This document shows positions 47,647-60,032 of a stretch of 64,000 bases of DNA, piece by piece (within the stretch, counting starts at the first letter, position 1; every line of letters begins with the position of its first letter). The stretch is from Epiperipatus broadwayi (Eukaryota > Onychophora > Udeonychophora > Euonychophora > Peripatidae), in the NCBI GenBank assembly GCA_028023455.1, contig JAQFVV010006231.1, positions 9,130,036-9,194,035 on the forward strand. Direction: 5' to 3'. The position numbers and the translations under genes are program-made. Under the pieces are notes generated by a model. The model did no database searches. It worked only from the letters and a program-made list of their open reading frames with translations, and was not told the origin of the DNA.

Positions 47647-48460
47647 CTAAAAAAATAAATAAAGTAAATTAGATTTAAAAAAATAATAATTTTTTTTAAA
47701 AAAATCTGGATAAAAGTAATAATCAAAATCTATTAAATTATACAAAATAATCATGCAAAGTTTACTAATTAAATTTATAATTATTTAATTTTAATAAAAT
47801 TATTACTAGTTAAGCATAAATTATACTTATAACTTAATTTATTAGCTCAAAAATTATGAATAAAATGCATAATTAGCAAAGAAGAATTAAAATATATAAT
47901 ATATTATGCTTATTGAAAAATTAAAAAAACAACAACCAACAAACCATAATATTAATTTAAGTTACTTTTATCCAGATAAAGTACTATTTTATTAAAATAT
48001 GTAAATAAGTCAGTATCATTGCATGAGTTATAAAGTTTTATGCCAATTTATTTAAAGATAAATCCATGAGGGGTTTTAGAAGTTAAACCAATAAAATGTT
48101 TGTTATTCCATTTAATAGAATCTTGATTAAATATATAACAGTAATGCTAAAGTGCCATTTAAACTTTTAATATTTTTGACAGTCCTGTTTTTGCCAATGT
48201 CATTTTGTCACACTAAAATACATAACAAAAAAATTCACTACCCAAAAAAGTTTAATTAAACTATTTACTATGCATGTATATATATTTCCAAATTTTTTGT
48301 TTTTGTTAATGTATCTTTCATCTTAGCTCAATCGTAACATCATTCCAGAAGTTAAATCAACCCCTCTCATTTTGGTTGCACACTGAAACATCCACTTCAC
48401 TTTTTTCAAATGAGTAATATACATAGCACACATTGTAATTTAAATTCATATATACCTTTT

Positions 48461-48595
48461 TTAATATCAATCCACCTTAAACGTTAAGAAATGTTCATCT
48501 TCAACCTCTGTGAACAAATGTATTATAGTCCACATATTCACAGAGGGCATAGCAAAACATTTCTTAACATTTGAGGTGATTTGATATTTATTTCA
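48461..48595. repeat. Small foldback/MITE hairpin
   Basis: Inverted arms of about 60 nt pair around a 20-30 nt loop. The left arm (CCACCTTAAACGTTAAGAAA, then CCTCTGTGAA) and the right arm (TTCACAGAGG, then TTTCTTAACATTTGAGGTG) are complementary with few mismatches. Confidence 0.7.
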
Positions 48596-49289
48596 GATAG
48601 CAGTATGCACTGGAATTATTTTTTTTAAATATACTTAAATTTAACTTCATGTATATATTTTATTCCTGAAATATATGACAAAGACGTGAAAAAGATGAAT
48701 GATCCTCAAGATATGCATTACAGACTTTCATTTCTTTTATATTGCTTATTTTAAATAAAACATACAATGCATTTTTTCCTTGTATATTGCACACTGCCTT
48801 TTATTTAAATGTCTAATATTTTAATTAAAAAAACATTGTGAAAAACACAAAAAGGAACTGCATAGGCAATATGAAAGGGTCTGAACATATTAGAAAGATA
48901 ACACAACATTATAGTTAAAAATACATTTGAATGAAGAAGACTGTTACAGTTGAAACTACCAAGCATTTTAATAAAAATTGTAGTGAAAAGTGTACATTTT
49001 AAGATTCTCTCATCAACCACAACTAAAACCACTCAAGAAGTCTTGATCATAAAAATAAATATCACTTTCAAGAGATAGTCTAGTCAGACTTGTATCATGA
49101 TTTGTGATTGCTCTCTATTTTTAAGCTTTATTTCAACTTCATAAATTCTCTGTTCATTTAATCAGAATATAAGTTTATATATTATAATTCAAAAAATTAA
49201 CAAACTTTCCTTACATTGTTGTAAATTCAAAATATATGCACTTAGGTACTATTGTAAAAAAGCCAATAATAACTGTGTATTTATTGAAG

Positions 49290-49386
49290 CTTGGTGATTT
49301 CAAAGGCTACATGTGGTCTCAATGCTTTAGAGGTCTAAGTGTGGCCTCATATGAGGCCAAATGTAGCTTTCAAAAGTGCCAAGATT
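49290..49386. repeat. Small foldback/MITE hairpin
   Basis: The left arm (CTTGGTGATTTCAAAGGCTA) and right arm (TAGCTTTCAAAAGTGCCAAG) are inverted copies, with a further TGGCCTCATATGAGGCCA palindrome toward the middle. Confidence 0.65.
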
Positions 49387-49389
49387 AAA

Positions 49390-50994
49390 TAAATATTCAT
49401 TATTAGCTTTTCTTATAACAACTGAGCACATAAATTTTGAGGTTTATAAATTGCAAAAAAGCAGCATATGCAATGAATTAATGTAATGTAGCATATTTGA
49501 ATCCATTATATAATTAAAGATATTAGATTAAAAATTGCGAAAATAAATAAAAAATGTGAAAACAAAAAAGGAACGAAAAAAAGATTTATTAGAGAGCAAT
49601 AAGCATTAAGATAATAAGCAACAATAACAAAACATTTTACATCTATCTACAATCTAAATGAATTCATGCAGGAGTGAACTCTATACAGTTATATAACTTT
49701 TTACTATCATGTATATATATATGTGCATCAAAGGAAAATGAGCAAAACACAACCAACATATAATTCCATTCCTTAATATTCAATACACTTTAATTTTTTA
49801 AGCCATTTTTTTATCCAAATAAAAAAATAATCATTTTAAAATATCCAATTGATGTCTGCGTTATTTACTAATCAATGAAAAATGAGGATATAAGTAAGAC
49901 TAGTAGAAAAAATAATTTGAACGTATGCAAAAAAAAATTGATATATTTTTTTGTCTAATTTTTTTTTACTTTTTCTTGAAAGTTAAAATCTTGAATAATT
50001 GAATGCTTTTTAAATTTTTAAAAAAAGATATGCTGGATTTAAGTAATATTAAATTCACAAATGTAAATTATTTACAAAGTCAGTGCCATGCAGTTGAGAA
50101 TTTCAGAAAATGTATTATTCAGTAAATAATTTATATTTATAACAGATTTTCTTTTTGGTTAGTTTTGAAGGGATAAAGAGATTATTGATATTTATTTACT
50201 TTAGTATTTTATAAGCTATGATGTATTACGCTTAACATGTTTTTTGACAGTAAGATTTCATGGAAGATTAGATGAACGATGTCATGGCAATAAAGACACT
50301 GGCATGACTAATCCATGTGAATGGTGATTTTTTTGATCATGGTGACCCGTGAGATTTAAGTCGAGAAACCTATGGGAAATTTTGTCATTTCTGTCTTTTG
50401 TGGTTTTGATATCGATGTGAGCACAGTGACTTTTTTTGATCATACTGAGAATATTTTCATATATTTCATATTTAATATTGACATTATTTAACTATATAGA
50501 GTGAATTTTTAACTGTCGATTGGATATTATAGTAATTTTCCACCGCCATTATTTGTAAGTAATTTTCATTTTGTTTCTTAATAATTAAATAAATTATTCT
50601 AATTTTCATTAAAAAACATTTCATAATATTATGAATTACCTTTTAGGTTATTTTTTATTTTGCTTCTTTTGGCTTGTTGTTTTCTTATAAATTATACTTA
50701 CTTTCATTAAAAAAAGACTACACTTTTAATTCATAATGTTATATAATACCTTTTAATTAAGACTTTTATGTCCATCATTTCCACTGTATGGCAGATTCGC
50801 ACTACATTAGGAAGTGTTTTTTATTGGCTGTTTAATTTTAAAATTACAAATATTTTTTATAAATTTATGTGCAATTATTTTGTAGTTAATTTGAATTTAC
50901 AATAATTTTAGTAAATTACTATTAATCTATGTATTTTTTTTGGTGCATGTAATTTTTTTTTTTTGAGGAATGACAAACATGGCACCATCTGATA
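49390..50994. other. AT-rich DNA, no gene seen
   Basis: Two short similar segments (TGATTTTTTTGATCATGGTGAC near 50320, TGACTTTTTTTGATCATACTG near 50427) are the only structure seen. Confidence 0.5.
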
Positions 50995-51400
50995 TTTCCC
51001 CCCCCCCTATGAAATGGCTTCTTTAGTATTATTCTTGCTATGTCTACTGGATGCCTTCTTTAGTATTATTCTTGCTATTAGATGTCTTCTTTAGTATTAC
51101 TCTTGCTATTAGATGTCATCTTTAGTATTATTCTTGTTATTAGATGCCTTCTTTAGTATTATTCTTGCTATGTCTACCACAATCTTTAGTATTATTCTTG
51201 CTATGTCTACCACAATCTTTAGTATTATTTTTGCTATGTCTACCGGATTTTTTAATATTATTTTTGCTATGTCTACTGGTTGTCTTCTTTAGTATTATTC
51301 TTGCTATATCTACCGGATTCTTTAGTATTATTGTTGTTATTAGATGTCTTCTTTAGTGTTTATTCTTGCTATTAGATGTCTTATACTAATTAATTATTAT
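50995..51400 (+). repeat. Minisatellite, about 11 units of 29-38 bp
   Basis: Copies of TTTAGTATTATTCTTG start near 51022, 51060, 51091, 51120, 51152, 51184, 51217, 51252, 51288, 51321 and 51352. They alternate between a TATGTCTACCGGATT-type and a TATTAGATGTCTTC-type second half. Poly-C runs with a GAAATG(G/A)CT(G/T) follow-on flank it on both sides (near 50998 and 51409). The 70-codon frame at 51144-51356 is a by-product of the repeat (SLVLFLLCLP units) and not a gene. Confidence 0.85.
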
Positions 51401-51434
51401 AGTAATTCCCCCCCCCCCCAGAAATGACTGGTTT

Positions 51435-51634
51435 CTTTACTATTTTTCTTGCTACGATGTATTATCCCGAAGACATACTACTCTAATCTTTTGATCTTTA
51501 ATGTAACGCCTCCACGTGATATGTGGACAAATTTTAGCGATTATCATTGTCCGGAAATTGCTAGATGTTATCTTAAAGATTGGAGTAGTATGTCTTTGGA
51601 GTAATACGTTATAGCAAGAAAAATACTAAAGTAC
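51435..51634. mobile_element. Foldback element whose end matches the minisatellite unit
   Basis: Arms 51435-51492 and 51570-51632 are inverted repeats (CTTTACTATTTTTCTTGCTA against CTTTAGTATTTTTCTTGCTA on the other strand, then GTATTA, AAGACATACTACTC). The loop is about 77 nt. The outer 20 bp are nearly identical to the conserved half of the adjoining minisatellite. Confidence 0.75.
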
Positions 51635-51639
51635 CACAC

Positions 51640-54435
51640 TTTTTAATTAACTTTGGACTTTATACATATGTTGATTTTTTTCTTCAACAATATACTGTAT
51701 TTTTTAAATCATTGCAATCATAGTGTAATATATAAAAAAAAATATCAGCATTAATTAAAAAAAAATTATTAGGAATTCTCTTATTCTTGTTGAAATTTTA
51801 TACATATATATTGTAGCCATGTGACTACACTGCTGCATTAACAATAATAGTTGATAGCATACTCCTTAAGTTTAGAGTTAATTAGTTCAGGGGAAATAGT
51901 ATTTAACCTTCTCATATGTTTTTTTTTTTAAAGAATAAAAGGTATTTATTTAATTTTTTTTCTTCTCATCATATGAGAATTTCCAATATTCTAAACATAA
52001 GTTTAATATTTAAAATGTATTATAAGTTATAAAGAGTTGTAAAAGAGAGAGAACTTATTTGTTCTCTTTATTCAATAATTTATTAAACTATTTTTTAAAT
52101 TTAACATTAAGAGAAATGAAGTAAATAAAAATTTATAGGTGAAAAGTTTTTTTTTTTGTATTCTTTATCTCTCTTCAAAAAAAAATGGCAGTGCAATTAA
52201 TCTGATTATCTTATTTTCTTTTTGGCAAGAAAACATTTTGAAATAAAAAGAAATATAAAAACTATGACTTTAATTTCAGTTTTTGACTTGTTTTCCAATT
52301 TCAATGCTGAAGGAAGAAAAATAGCTGAACAACTGTTTTTGTCAAAATTGATCTAATTGATTATTATTAAATTTTGTCATGTAAGAGACACAATTGTGAT
52401 TTGTTGAAGCAGATTTGTTCCAAAAATAATGTATGAGTCAATCAGTTGATCTCAGAGTCTTGTAAAAAAGCAAGCATTCCTAACCCAGCTGTTGAAGGGA
52501 ACAGTCAGTTCTAAGCTATCTGTTGAAGATAACAGTATAATTTAGTGGTGTAGAGCACTCTATAAATTTAGCTATAAAAATGTTTTCTAAAATGAAGATA
52601 ACCATGTATTAAGTTTATCTAAAAGTTAAACATCATTTGCCTCCATGTAACCTGCTTTATTGAAATAAAAAATGTAAAGATGATACCCCTGAAGAGTAAT
52701 CTGTCACAAACTTTGTATCCAACCAAGAGCACGGGTGTCTCTATTTGTTAACCTGACCTGGAAAAATTGTTAGAAAGGAAAATGGGTAGAATTCTTGCTA
52801 TATGTTAGCCTAAAATATCCCATTCATTTAAATAATTGTGTATACTGACCTAGAGTTGAGAAGTCATCAAAAAACGCTTGTCTGTAAAAACTGTAAATTA
52901 CATATGCAAAGAACTCCAAATAAAATTAAAAACCATGGTACAAAGTAATTTATATATACATATTTTTAATGGGCATATTATATTTTCATTTAGAGATAAA
53001 AAAATTTCTTTCTATAACAGGAATTGATAGGAATGAATAATTTTAGTAAGATAACATTTTCTTGTGAAACATATTTTTTTCCCCCTTATTCATTTGATTT
53101 TTTTTTCTTTAAAATTATAAAAGATTTTTGGTAATTTAATTTTTATTAAATCACATTTAACTTTTTCTTTTGAAAGATGTTTTTTTATTCATTTGATTTT
53201 CCATTCAAGATTACACAAAGGGTTCATTAAGCTAATTCAAAGATTTTTTTATCTCTGATTATTAAAGTTGTTTTCCAACTTTTGTTATTTAACAGGAAGT
53301 ACCTTAATGAATTAAAAGTTAATTAATTTAATGAATAAAAATCTACCATACTGGTTAATCACATTTTTTTGTGAAATTATATTTTTTAATAAAATGTGTA
53401 AGTTTGAATTATCATATTATGTCTTTTTAAATTTTTTTTTATTAATCAGTTGATTTATTAAATAATTGTTTAAAGTATTCTAGTATTAGTATCTTACTTT
53501 CTCCAGCTATCTGTTTTATGAATGGACAGTATGTGATTGATTTTAATATAATTTAATGTTTTAGGGATTTTAAAATTATCCCAGTAAAACTATTTAATTA
53601 TAGTAAAGTAAATTTATGAATTATTTAAAATAAAATAGAATAAGCAGCTAAAATTTGTTCAGTCATGGTCCCTAAAGTTTTTATTTCCTGACCTACTTTA
53701 AAACATAATTAGTTTTATGATAAGAGGTTTATGTTAGTATTTGAACAATCAGATAAATCTGGATGGTGCAAGGGTAAAAGTCCATTCAGTGCATTTTTAT
53801 TAGAAATTAAGTTTATAGATGGGCCTGTATACTAATGGTATTATCTCATCAGAACAATGATGATGATTAATATGTATCAGCATCCTAGCATTATATTTTT
53901 TATTATGAGTGGTGTATTAGTATTTAGGTATATGTGTCCAGAGTTTTGTTTTGTATTTCTGCCCAATATTTGGCAGTAGCTAGGTAAGTAGGTTATTTTA
54001 TAGTATACCTCTATTAAATTCAGTCACAATGTTGACTGTTGATTTTTATCTGGTGATTGCTGATGAGTTAATGATTATTTTTTTCTAATGCTGGGTAATT
54101 TGTAGGTTATAACTTAACTACTAACTACATATTTCAAAACCTATGCTGATTCTTTATTCTTATTCACTGTATTACTTTTATATTTAATTTGATGTTAATG
54201 AGGATGATGTGATTTGCCATCTCACCCCAATGTACTGTTGCAATATATAAATACTGAAAAAGCCAAGAGTAGCAAAGATAGAAAGATCCAAGAAATCAAG
54301 AGCCATAGAATGCAGCTCAATTCTGTCTCTTAAGTGCTCAAACTTCACATGAACTCCTGAACAATAAACTATTAGATTATTATTTTTTAATGCACCCAGT
54401 GAAAACTTATAATTGGAAACATATATATATAATTA
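51640..54435. other. AT-rich DNA, no gene seen
   Basis: No coding region or repeat family recognised. There are T-rich and A-rich runs only. Confidence 0.5.
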
Positions 54436-54560
54436 GATACCAACCAGTAACCACCTAAACATTAACAGTAAATATAGTAATCAATATTTCTCACTGCTGT
54501 CAAGGCAACCTTCACACCTTTTAATAGCAAGAATGGAAATCTATTCTTACTAATATATAT
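54436..54560 (+). repeat. MITE family F3, fragment
   Basis: It shares CTG(T/C)TGTCAAGGCAACCT and the following TTTTAATA.CAA.AATGGAAT block with the copies at 11.8 and 12.2 kb. The ends are eroded. Confidence 0.55.
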
Positions 54561-55255
54561 ATAAATAAAGATTCATAGATCAAAAAGTATACTTCAATAC
54601 TAATAATATATATGAAAAATTGCAATTCTATATAATAATAGTTAAAATGCTGGCTGTAGAAAAAAGTTTGCTGTTAACTGAAAGGAGACTTTGATTTATC
54701 ATTGAGATCTTAAATGAACTGAGCATGGCAAATTCCAATTATTCATTCTATATATTCTTGTTGTTGCACTATGTGAACATTCATATCTTAATATAGGTTC
54801 CTCATTAACACATAGAAACAAGCACGATAAGACTTTTAGTTTTTTATCTCTGAATTTAAGATCTAAAAACACTGTGGTTATCTGATAGTTTTTAACTGAA
54901 CTATCAGTAGAGTATTTATTGAAGACAGTAACTGTGTGTGTTTGAATGATATTTCTTTTTTAAAAATAGATGTTTACAATCATGACAAATAAAATTAAAT
55001 TATGGCCTTCAATCTCAGGAGGCTGTAAAGTACCATGACAAAAGTTGGTAACAAAATGTGCTAAAAAGTTCATGGATGAGAACCCAGGCTGCTAATGATG
55101 ATGACTTTATTTAGATATCTATAACTATAGATCACTTTCAAATGAAAAAAAATGGCATAATTTTGAGAAGAACTGCCTAATATTAAATGAAACATTATTA
55201 ATATTGTGAAAATAGAAGAAAGGATGAAGAGACAAGTGATTTAAAAAGTGAAAGA

Positions 55256-55870
55256 CAAATATTGGAAGCACAAATAAAATGAGATTCATTATAAATAAAA
55301 AGTAGAACAACACTGTGGAAATTGATAGTCTATCAGACAAAGTGGCAAGATATTAACTATTCAACTTAATACAAAATACCAAGTGAAAAATAATTCAAGC
55401 TTATATTCCAAGAAATTCTCATTGTAACGTGGAAAGAAAGAATTTTTATATGAATATACAGAATGCTTTTGATCAGACCTAATGTTCTAAAACTGTATGG
55501 AGAGACCTTAATTCTAGAATTGGTTACATAATTAAAAAATGAAAATGCTGTGAATAAATTTGGTTATAGTGATAAAAATGAGAGAGGCCACAGAGTTGTA
55601 GAGTTCACAAAAAAAAAAGAAAAAAAAAGAAAAACTGTATATTATGAATTCTTTTTTTTTTTGAGAAAAATATTAAAAGAAATGAATATGGAAACATTCA
55701 AATGAAGATGTAACTGAACTGGATTATACTTTGATTAACAGGAATATGTATTGAAAATTGTAGTGTTATTAATACATTCAACCCAGAAAGTAGTCATCAG
55801 TTAATGAGATATAAGATACATATTACTGCAAAAACTAAAGAAATAAACCTATTAAAAAAGTATTAACAGT
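55256..55870 (+). pseudogene. RTE-type LINE, copy 2 (endonuclease part)
   Basis: It aligns with copy 1 at 13756-14960 without the LTR-like insert. Readable pieces are the TGTGGAAATTGATAG...CTATCAGAC segment (family form ExxxISDRV), an IQAYIP-like block near 55395, FYMNIQNAFDQ near 55445, and NKFGYSDKNERG near 55555-55595 followed by VVEF. After a purine slippage run, KTVYYEFF corresponds to the LYIxNTFF block of RTE endonucleases. Stops and frameshifts are many. The RT part is not legible downstream, so the copy may be truncated or badly eroded after about 55870. Confidence 0.8.
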
Positions 55871-58440
55871 TAATATTCCTAATCTTCAGAAACACTCCAA
55901 TGAACTTAAACTAAAACTCGCAAATCATTTAAAAATATTAATATTTCGAAGATAGTTGGTACAAAAAAAGCAGCAATTTACCAATATTTTATTGAGATAA
56001 TATATGAAGAAAAGAATAAATATGAAAAAATTTAAAAATGATCTATTAAAAATTGAATATATAGTGTTCTGTAAAGTATAAAAAAGAGATAACAATGATA
56101 TAGAAATTAAATTGGTAAGAAAAAATATAAAAGAGAGTAAAAAATCTCAATTTTTTTAAAACAATAATATCTTGATATTGGGAGCTTGGGATCGTCAAGA
56201 CATAGACCTAGGATATTGTCATAAATATATATTAAAATGTGACAGTAATGATTAGACTATTACTATAATGTATTTAATTGAAGAAAACAATTTTACAATC
56301 AATTTTATAATAGAGTATTTCTAATGTAAATAATTTTTTTATACATATAAAAAGTACAAATAATTGAATTGTTTGTAAATTTTTAAATCTCTTTTATTTA
56401 TTTTTAGAAAAAAAAAAACAATAATTAAAAAAAAAATAGCAAAGATTTTGAAAATCCATTTGAACCCACTACCATATTTTACATTTTCATAATGAGCTCA
56501 GTGCTTTCATAAAGTATGTTAACCATGTAAAGCAAGGTAATTACATGTTAAATAAGATTTTATAATCAGAGAAGAAAAAATAAACAATAAAACACAGTGA
56601 ATGGTTTGCAAAAAACTTACAGAAAGTGTATGAATGTATTTTTCTAAAAATGTTTTATTTTTGAATCCAAAATTATAAAATAGTTTTATAATTGTTGGTT
56701 GTTAGACTTAAAGCAGTTTCAAGAGATTATTTAGAGAATACAGAAATAAAGTAAAGAGATTATGTATGAAGAAACTGGAAAAATTATTGGAAAAGTATTA
56801 AAAATTATGTAAAATAGAATAAAGATATGAGATTATAACTTAATAGAAAGAAATGTTAGAGATGAAAACAGTATTTCAGTTAGAATAAATTTCATAAATA
56901 ATTTATGAATAGCATTAATAATGCAAACCATAGAGTTGATATATATTTGGATGATAATTTAAAACTGGGAGACATAAAAGGATGAGTTGGCACAAAAATA
57001 ACAGGATATTGGTTAAATGAATGAAAAAATTATTATGGAAAAATATGAATCAATATAACTTCAAAGTGAAATAAATAATATTAGGAAAATTTGATTTAAT
57101 ATATAAAAATAAACAGTCACAGAAACTGAAAATTATTCATAAAAAGAATGGATGCACTGAAAAGATAGAAAATATATGTGATTTATATGATAGAAATACC
57201 AAGCCTCTATGTTAATTAAAAAAAAAAAGTCTGTCAAATTTTAACTGCAAAATAAATAAATAAATAAATAATTGATGTGATTTCAGTTGTATTACTGAGG
57301 ATAAAAAGTTTGAAAGAAATAATTGATATAACATAATCTGAATGACTAAGAAAATAGGCTATTAGATTTTCTCTTATCAGTTAAAATTTTTGTGAGTAAA
57401 ATACCTAATACAATGATATACACAAATTTAATAAAAAAACTTATACCAAAAATGAAAACTGAAATGTCAGATTTTTATCACAATTAAACATTCACGGGAC
57501 AATATATTCTTTTTCTCCATAATTTTTTTCTCCCCAATAAAAATAAAATAACAGCCTTATTGCAGACCATAGCCTAATTGTTTTAATATTTTAAGACCAT
57601 ATCAACTTTAGAATCCAACTCTATTTACCATAATCTATTTCAGATTTTTGAATAAACACTTCAAACTTTAAGCTTGATGATGCAATATAAAAACATTTAG
57701 TTTTTTTTTTGTGTCGCTACTAAATTGATAACTTTGACTTTATTATTAAAAAAATATTTTACAAGTTTTCTTAAATTTCATGAAACTTCTAGCTTTATGC
57801 TTTAAAAAAACATCTTATTACATGAAACGTTATACAATATTATAATAAAAAAAGTGAAAAATAAAATGTATATGTTTTCAGTATAATCCAAAGATATGTA
57901 ATTAATAAGTATAATCAGCGTGTTTCTGTGAGCGGAAAAAAATGGTTACTGTTATATCATAAAAATTTACAAATTTTAATGATTTTATTTTTTGTTCATT
58001 TTTTTTTTTTGAATGCCATGTGATTGAAATAATATATATTAATTAAGCACATATTGTTTTATTTTTATATTTTTATATTAAGCACATATTGTTGTTTCAT
58101 TGTATTTACAAGTTTGTTAAATTGATACTAATGGTATCTAATTTAGGAATTAATATTATGGTTTATGTATAGGGGTTAGTTTCTCCATAAAATATTATAT
58201 GTATATCCATAATCTTAATATAATGCAAAATATATTTTCTTTTATTTAATTAAAGGAAGTTTGATAAAATCAGACTCATTAATTTATAAAATCCTGAACA
58301 CTCATTATCATAATAATATAGACTAAATAAACAAAAAGCAAACTATCTGTGAATAATTCTGTTATGAGTTTACAGTGATTATTGCCAAAGATTCTTCTGT
58401 AACAACAAATTTACAACCCAGCAGTAAACTATTAAAAAAA
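55871..58440. other. Purine-rich AT DNA, perhaps eroded LINE sequence
   Basis: A-rich plus-strand sequence with scattered Lys/Asn-rich coding-like pieces continues to about 57350, but no conserved LINE block can be identified. A short ATAA microsatellite lies near 57250-57275. Confidence 0.3.
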
Positions 58441-58485
58441 ATTAAAAACACCGGCTCAGAGCCTGTAAATTTATTGAATTCCAAA

Positions 58486-58735
58486 CATACAATATACTTT
58501 TTCACCATCTCTATGCCACTTATTGTAAGCTTTAGTAAGTAATAACAAATATCATATGGTAGTGCTTAATAAATCCCTATCCTATTTTATCATATCCAAT
58601 ATCCCCAGATTAGTTTCAAGCTTATGACTTTCATTAGTGAGGAACATCATAGAACAGGATAGGATTTATTAAACATTATCATCTGGCATCTATTACTACA
58701 TGGTGAAAAAGTATGCTGCTAAAACTACAATATGT
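58486..58735 (-). repeat. Foldback family F2, copy E (minus strand)
   Basis: Inverted arms (about 58486-58590 and 58640-58735) share TACTTTTTCACCAT and TTAATAAATCC.TATCCT. The centre, on the minus strand, reads TCCTCACTAATGAAAGTCAT, then GAAACTAATCTGGGGATATT, which matches copies A to C through the hammerhead-like region (here CTAATGA for CTGATGA; GAAA kept at 58614-58617). Confidence 0.65.
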
Positions 58736-58851
58736 AAGCTGAAGTTATGTGATACAACCATGTGATATTTTATTGGTCAATAAACAATACTTATTTATTG
58801 GTAGATTTTTTGGAATTTCGTTAAGTACTAGCTACAAACAGTTAGAGACTA

Positions 58852-60030
58852 CACCTGGGTCTCATTTTACGCGATAGATAGGTTCCTCAGAAAACACGCA
58901 CAAACAAAATCGCGCAAAAATAGACGTAACTTACATTGAAAAAGGGGAGATGCGGTCTGTGATTTTTCAAAATTTGCATAAAAGCAAAGCACCAATGTAA
59001 AATTACTTTAAAATTCACGCAAAAAAAAAAAAAAAAGGAAATAAAATAAGACTAATAAAAAATTTCAAATTTGGAAAAAACTGATACAAGACAAAATTTT
59101 TTTAACTATAATATTTAATTTTATTCAAAATAATATATTTTTATGCATAATTTACAGTACAGTAATTTACATTTTTTATACATGTTTTAATTATTATAGC
59201 TATTTGCCGAAAAACACGTTTGTTTGCAAACTGGTAAAAAATCAAATTCTCACAAGAGGAAATACAACTAGCGCCAAGTTCACTCTCATGTTGTGTTAAT
59301 GGGTTTCTGTTGACAACGTAATTAGTAATTAATCTTTGAGACAATGATTTTATTAATTGTTTATGAACTTAGACTTATGATAATAAAAAGACATTTATTC
59401 ACCACTGCTGGGAAAAATTTAATTAAAACTAACAACTAAAAATTAAATTCTTATTTTTGTCTTTAATTTTTTAATTTTCAATTCCGTTTAAAAATCAAAT
59501 TTCGTTTTACATCACATTAATTTCAAGTCACCATAAGTAATTTTTAAATTGTTAATTACAATTAAAAATCAGATTTTAATTTTTAATTGTCAAATTTAAT
59601 TGTGCCCTCTGCTATTACTCACCTTTTAAAAATAAACTTGCGGACACTAAATGATTAATAATTGATTACGTTCTTTTTTAAAAGCAAAAACAGAATGTGA
59701 TTTAAAAAGCAAAATTAACACGCACAATGTTTGAACAAATTTACATTATAATCTTGTAAAATTTAATGTGTGTATACATAAAATGTGGAAATCATGATTT
59801 TAATTTCATTATTGCATAAAGTCTTACTATTATAAAGCACTGAAAATATTGAAATTACTAAGATGAAAGTCGAATTCCAATAATATGCTATTACTTTCAA
59901 TATAACGTAAGTGCGCAAAATTTATTATTTAAAGTAATAGCGCATTATCGGAGTTTGACTTTCAGTGAAACATGAATTGCGTAACTTCAAAATCATGTTA
60001 AATAAGTCCGCGTAAAAAGAGACCCAGGTG
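58852..60030. mobile_element. TIR DNA transposon, pogo/Tigger-like, nonautonomous
   Basis: The left end CACCTGGGTCTCATTTTACG and the right end (reverse complement CACCTGGGTCTCTTTTTACG) form terminal inverted repeats of about 22 bp. TA occurs on both sides (58850-58851 and 60031-60032), as expected for Tc1/mariner-superfamily insertions. Subterminal CGCG motifs (ACGCGA, TCGCGCAAAA, CCGCGTAAAA) resemble Tigger/pogo ends. At 1179 bp the only open frame is 67 codons (59141-59344, minus strand) with no transposase motif, so it is probably nonautonomous or dead. Confidence 0.85.
59865..59963. repeat. Inverted repeat inside the TIR transposon
   Basis: Arms GAAAGTCGAATTCCAATAAT and (reverse-complemented) GAAAGTCAAACTCCGATAAT continue through GCTATTACTTT. 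It is either a subterminal binding structure or a tiny MITE nested in the element. Confidence 0.65.
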
Positions 60031-60032
60031 TA

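Noticed and set aside
51144-51356. 70-codon frame with SLVLFLLCLP repeats
   Set aside because: It is the translation of the minisatellite in one frame. The unit length keeps it open by chance, and there is no context of a gene.
54063-54090. CTGATGA on the plus strand
   Set aside because: No GAAA and no hairpin follow; one such heptamer is expected by chance in a window of this size.
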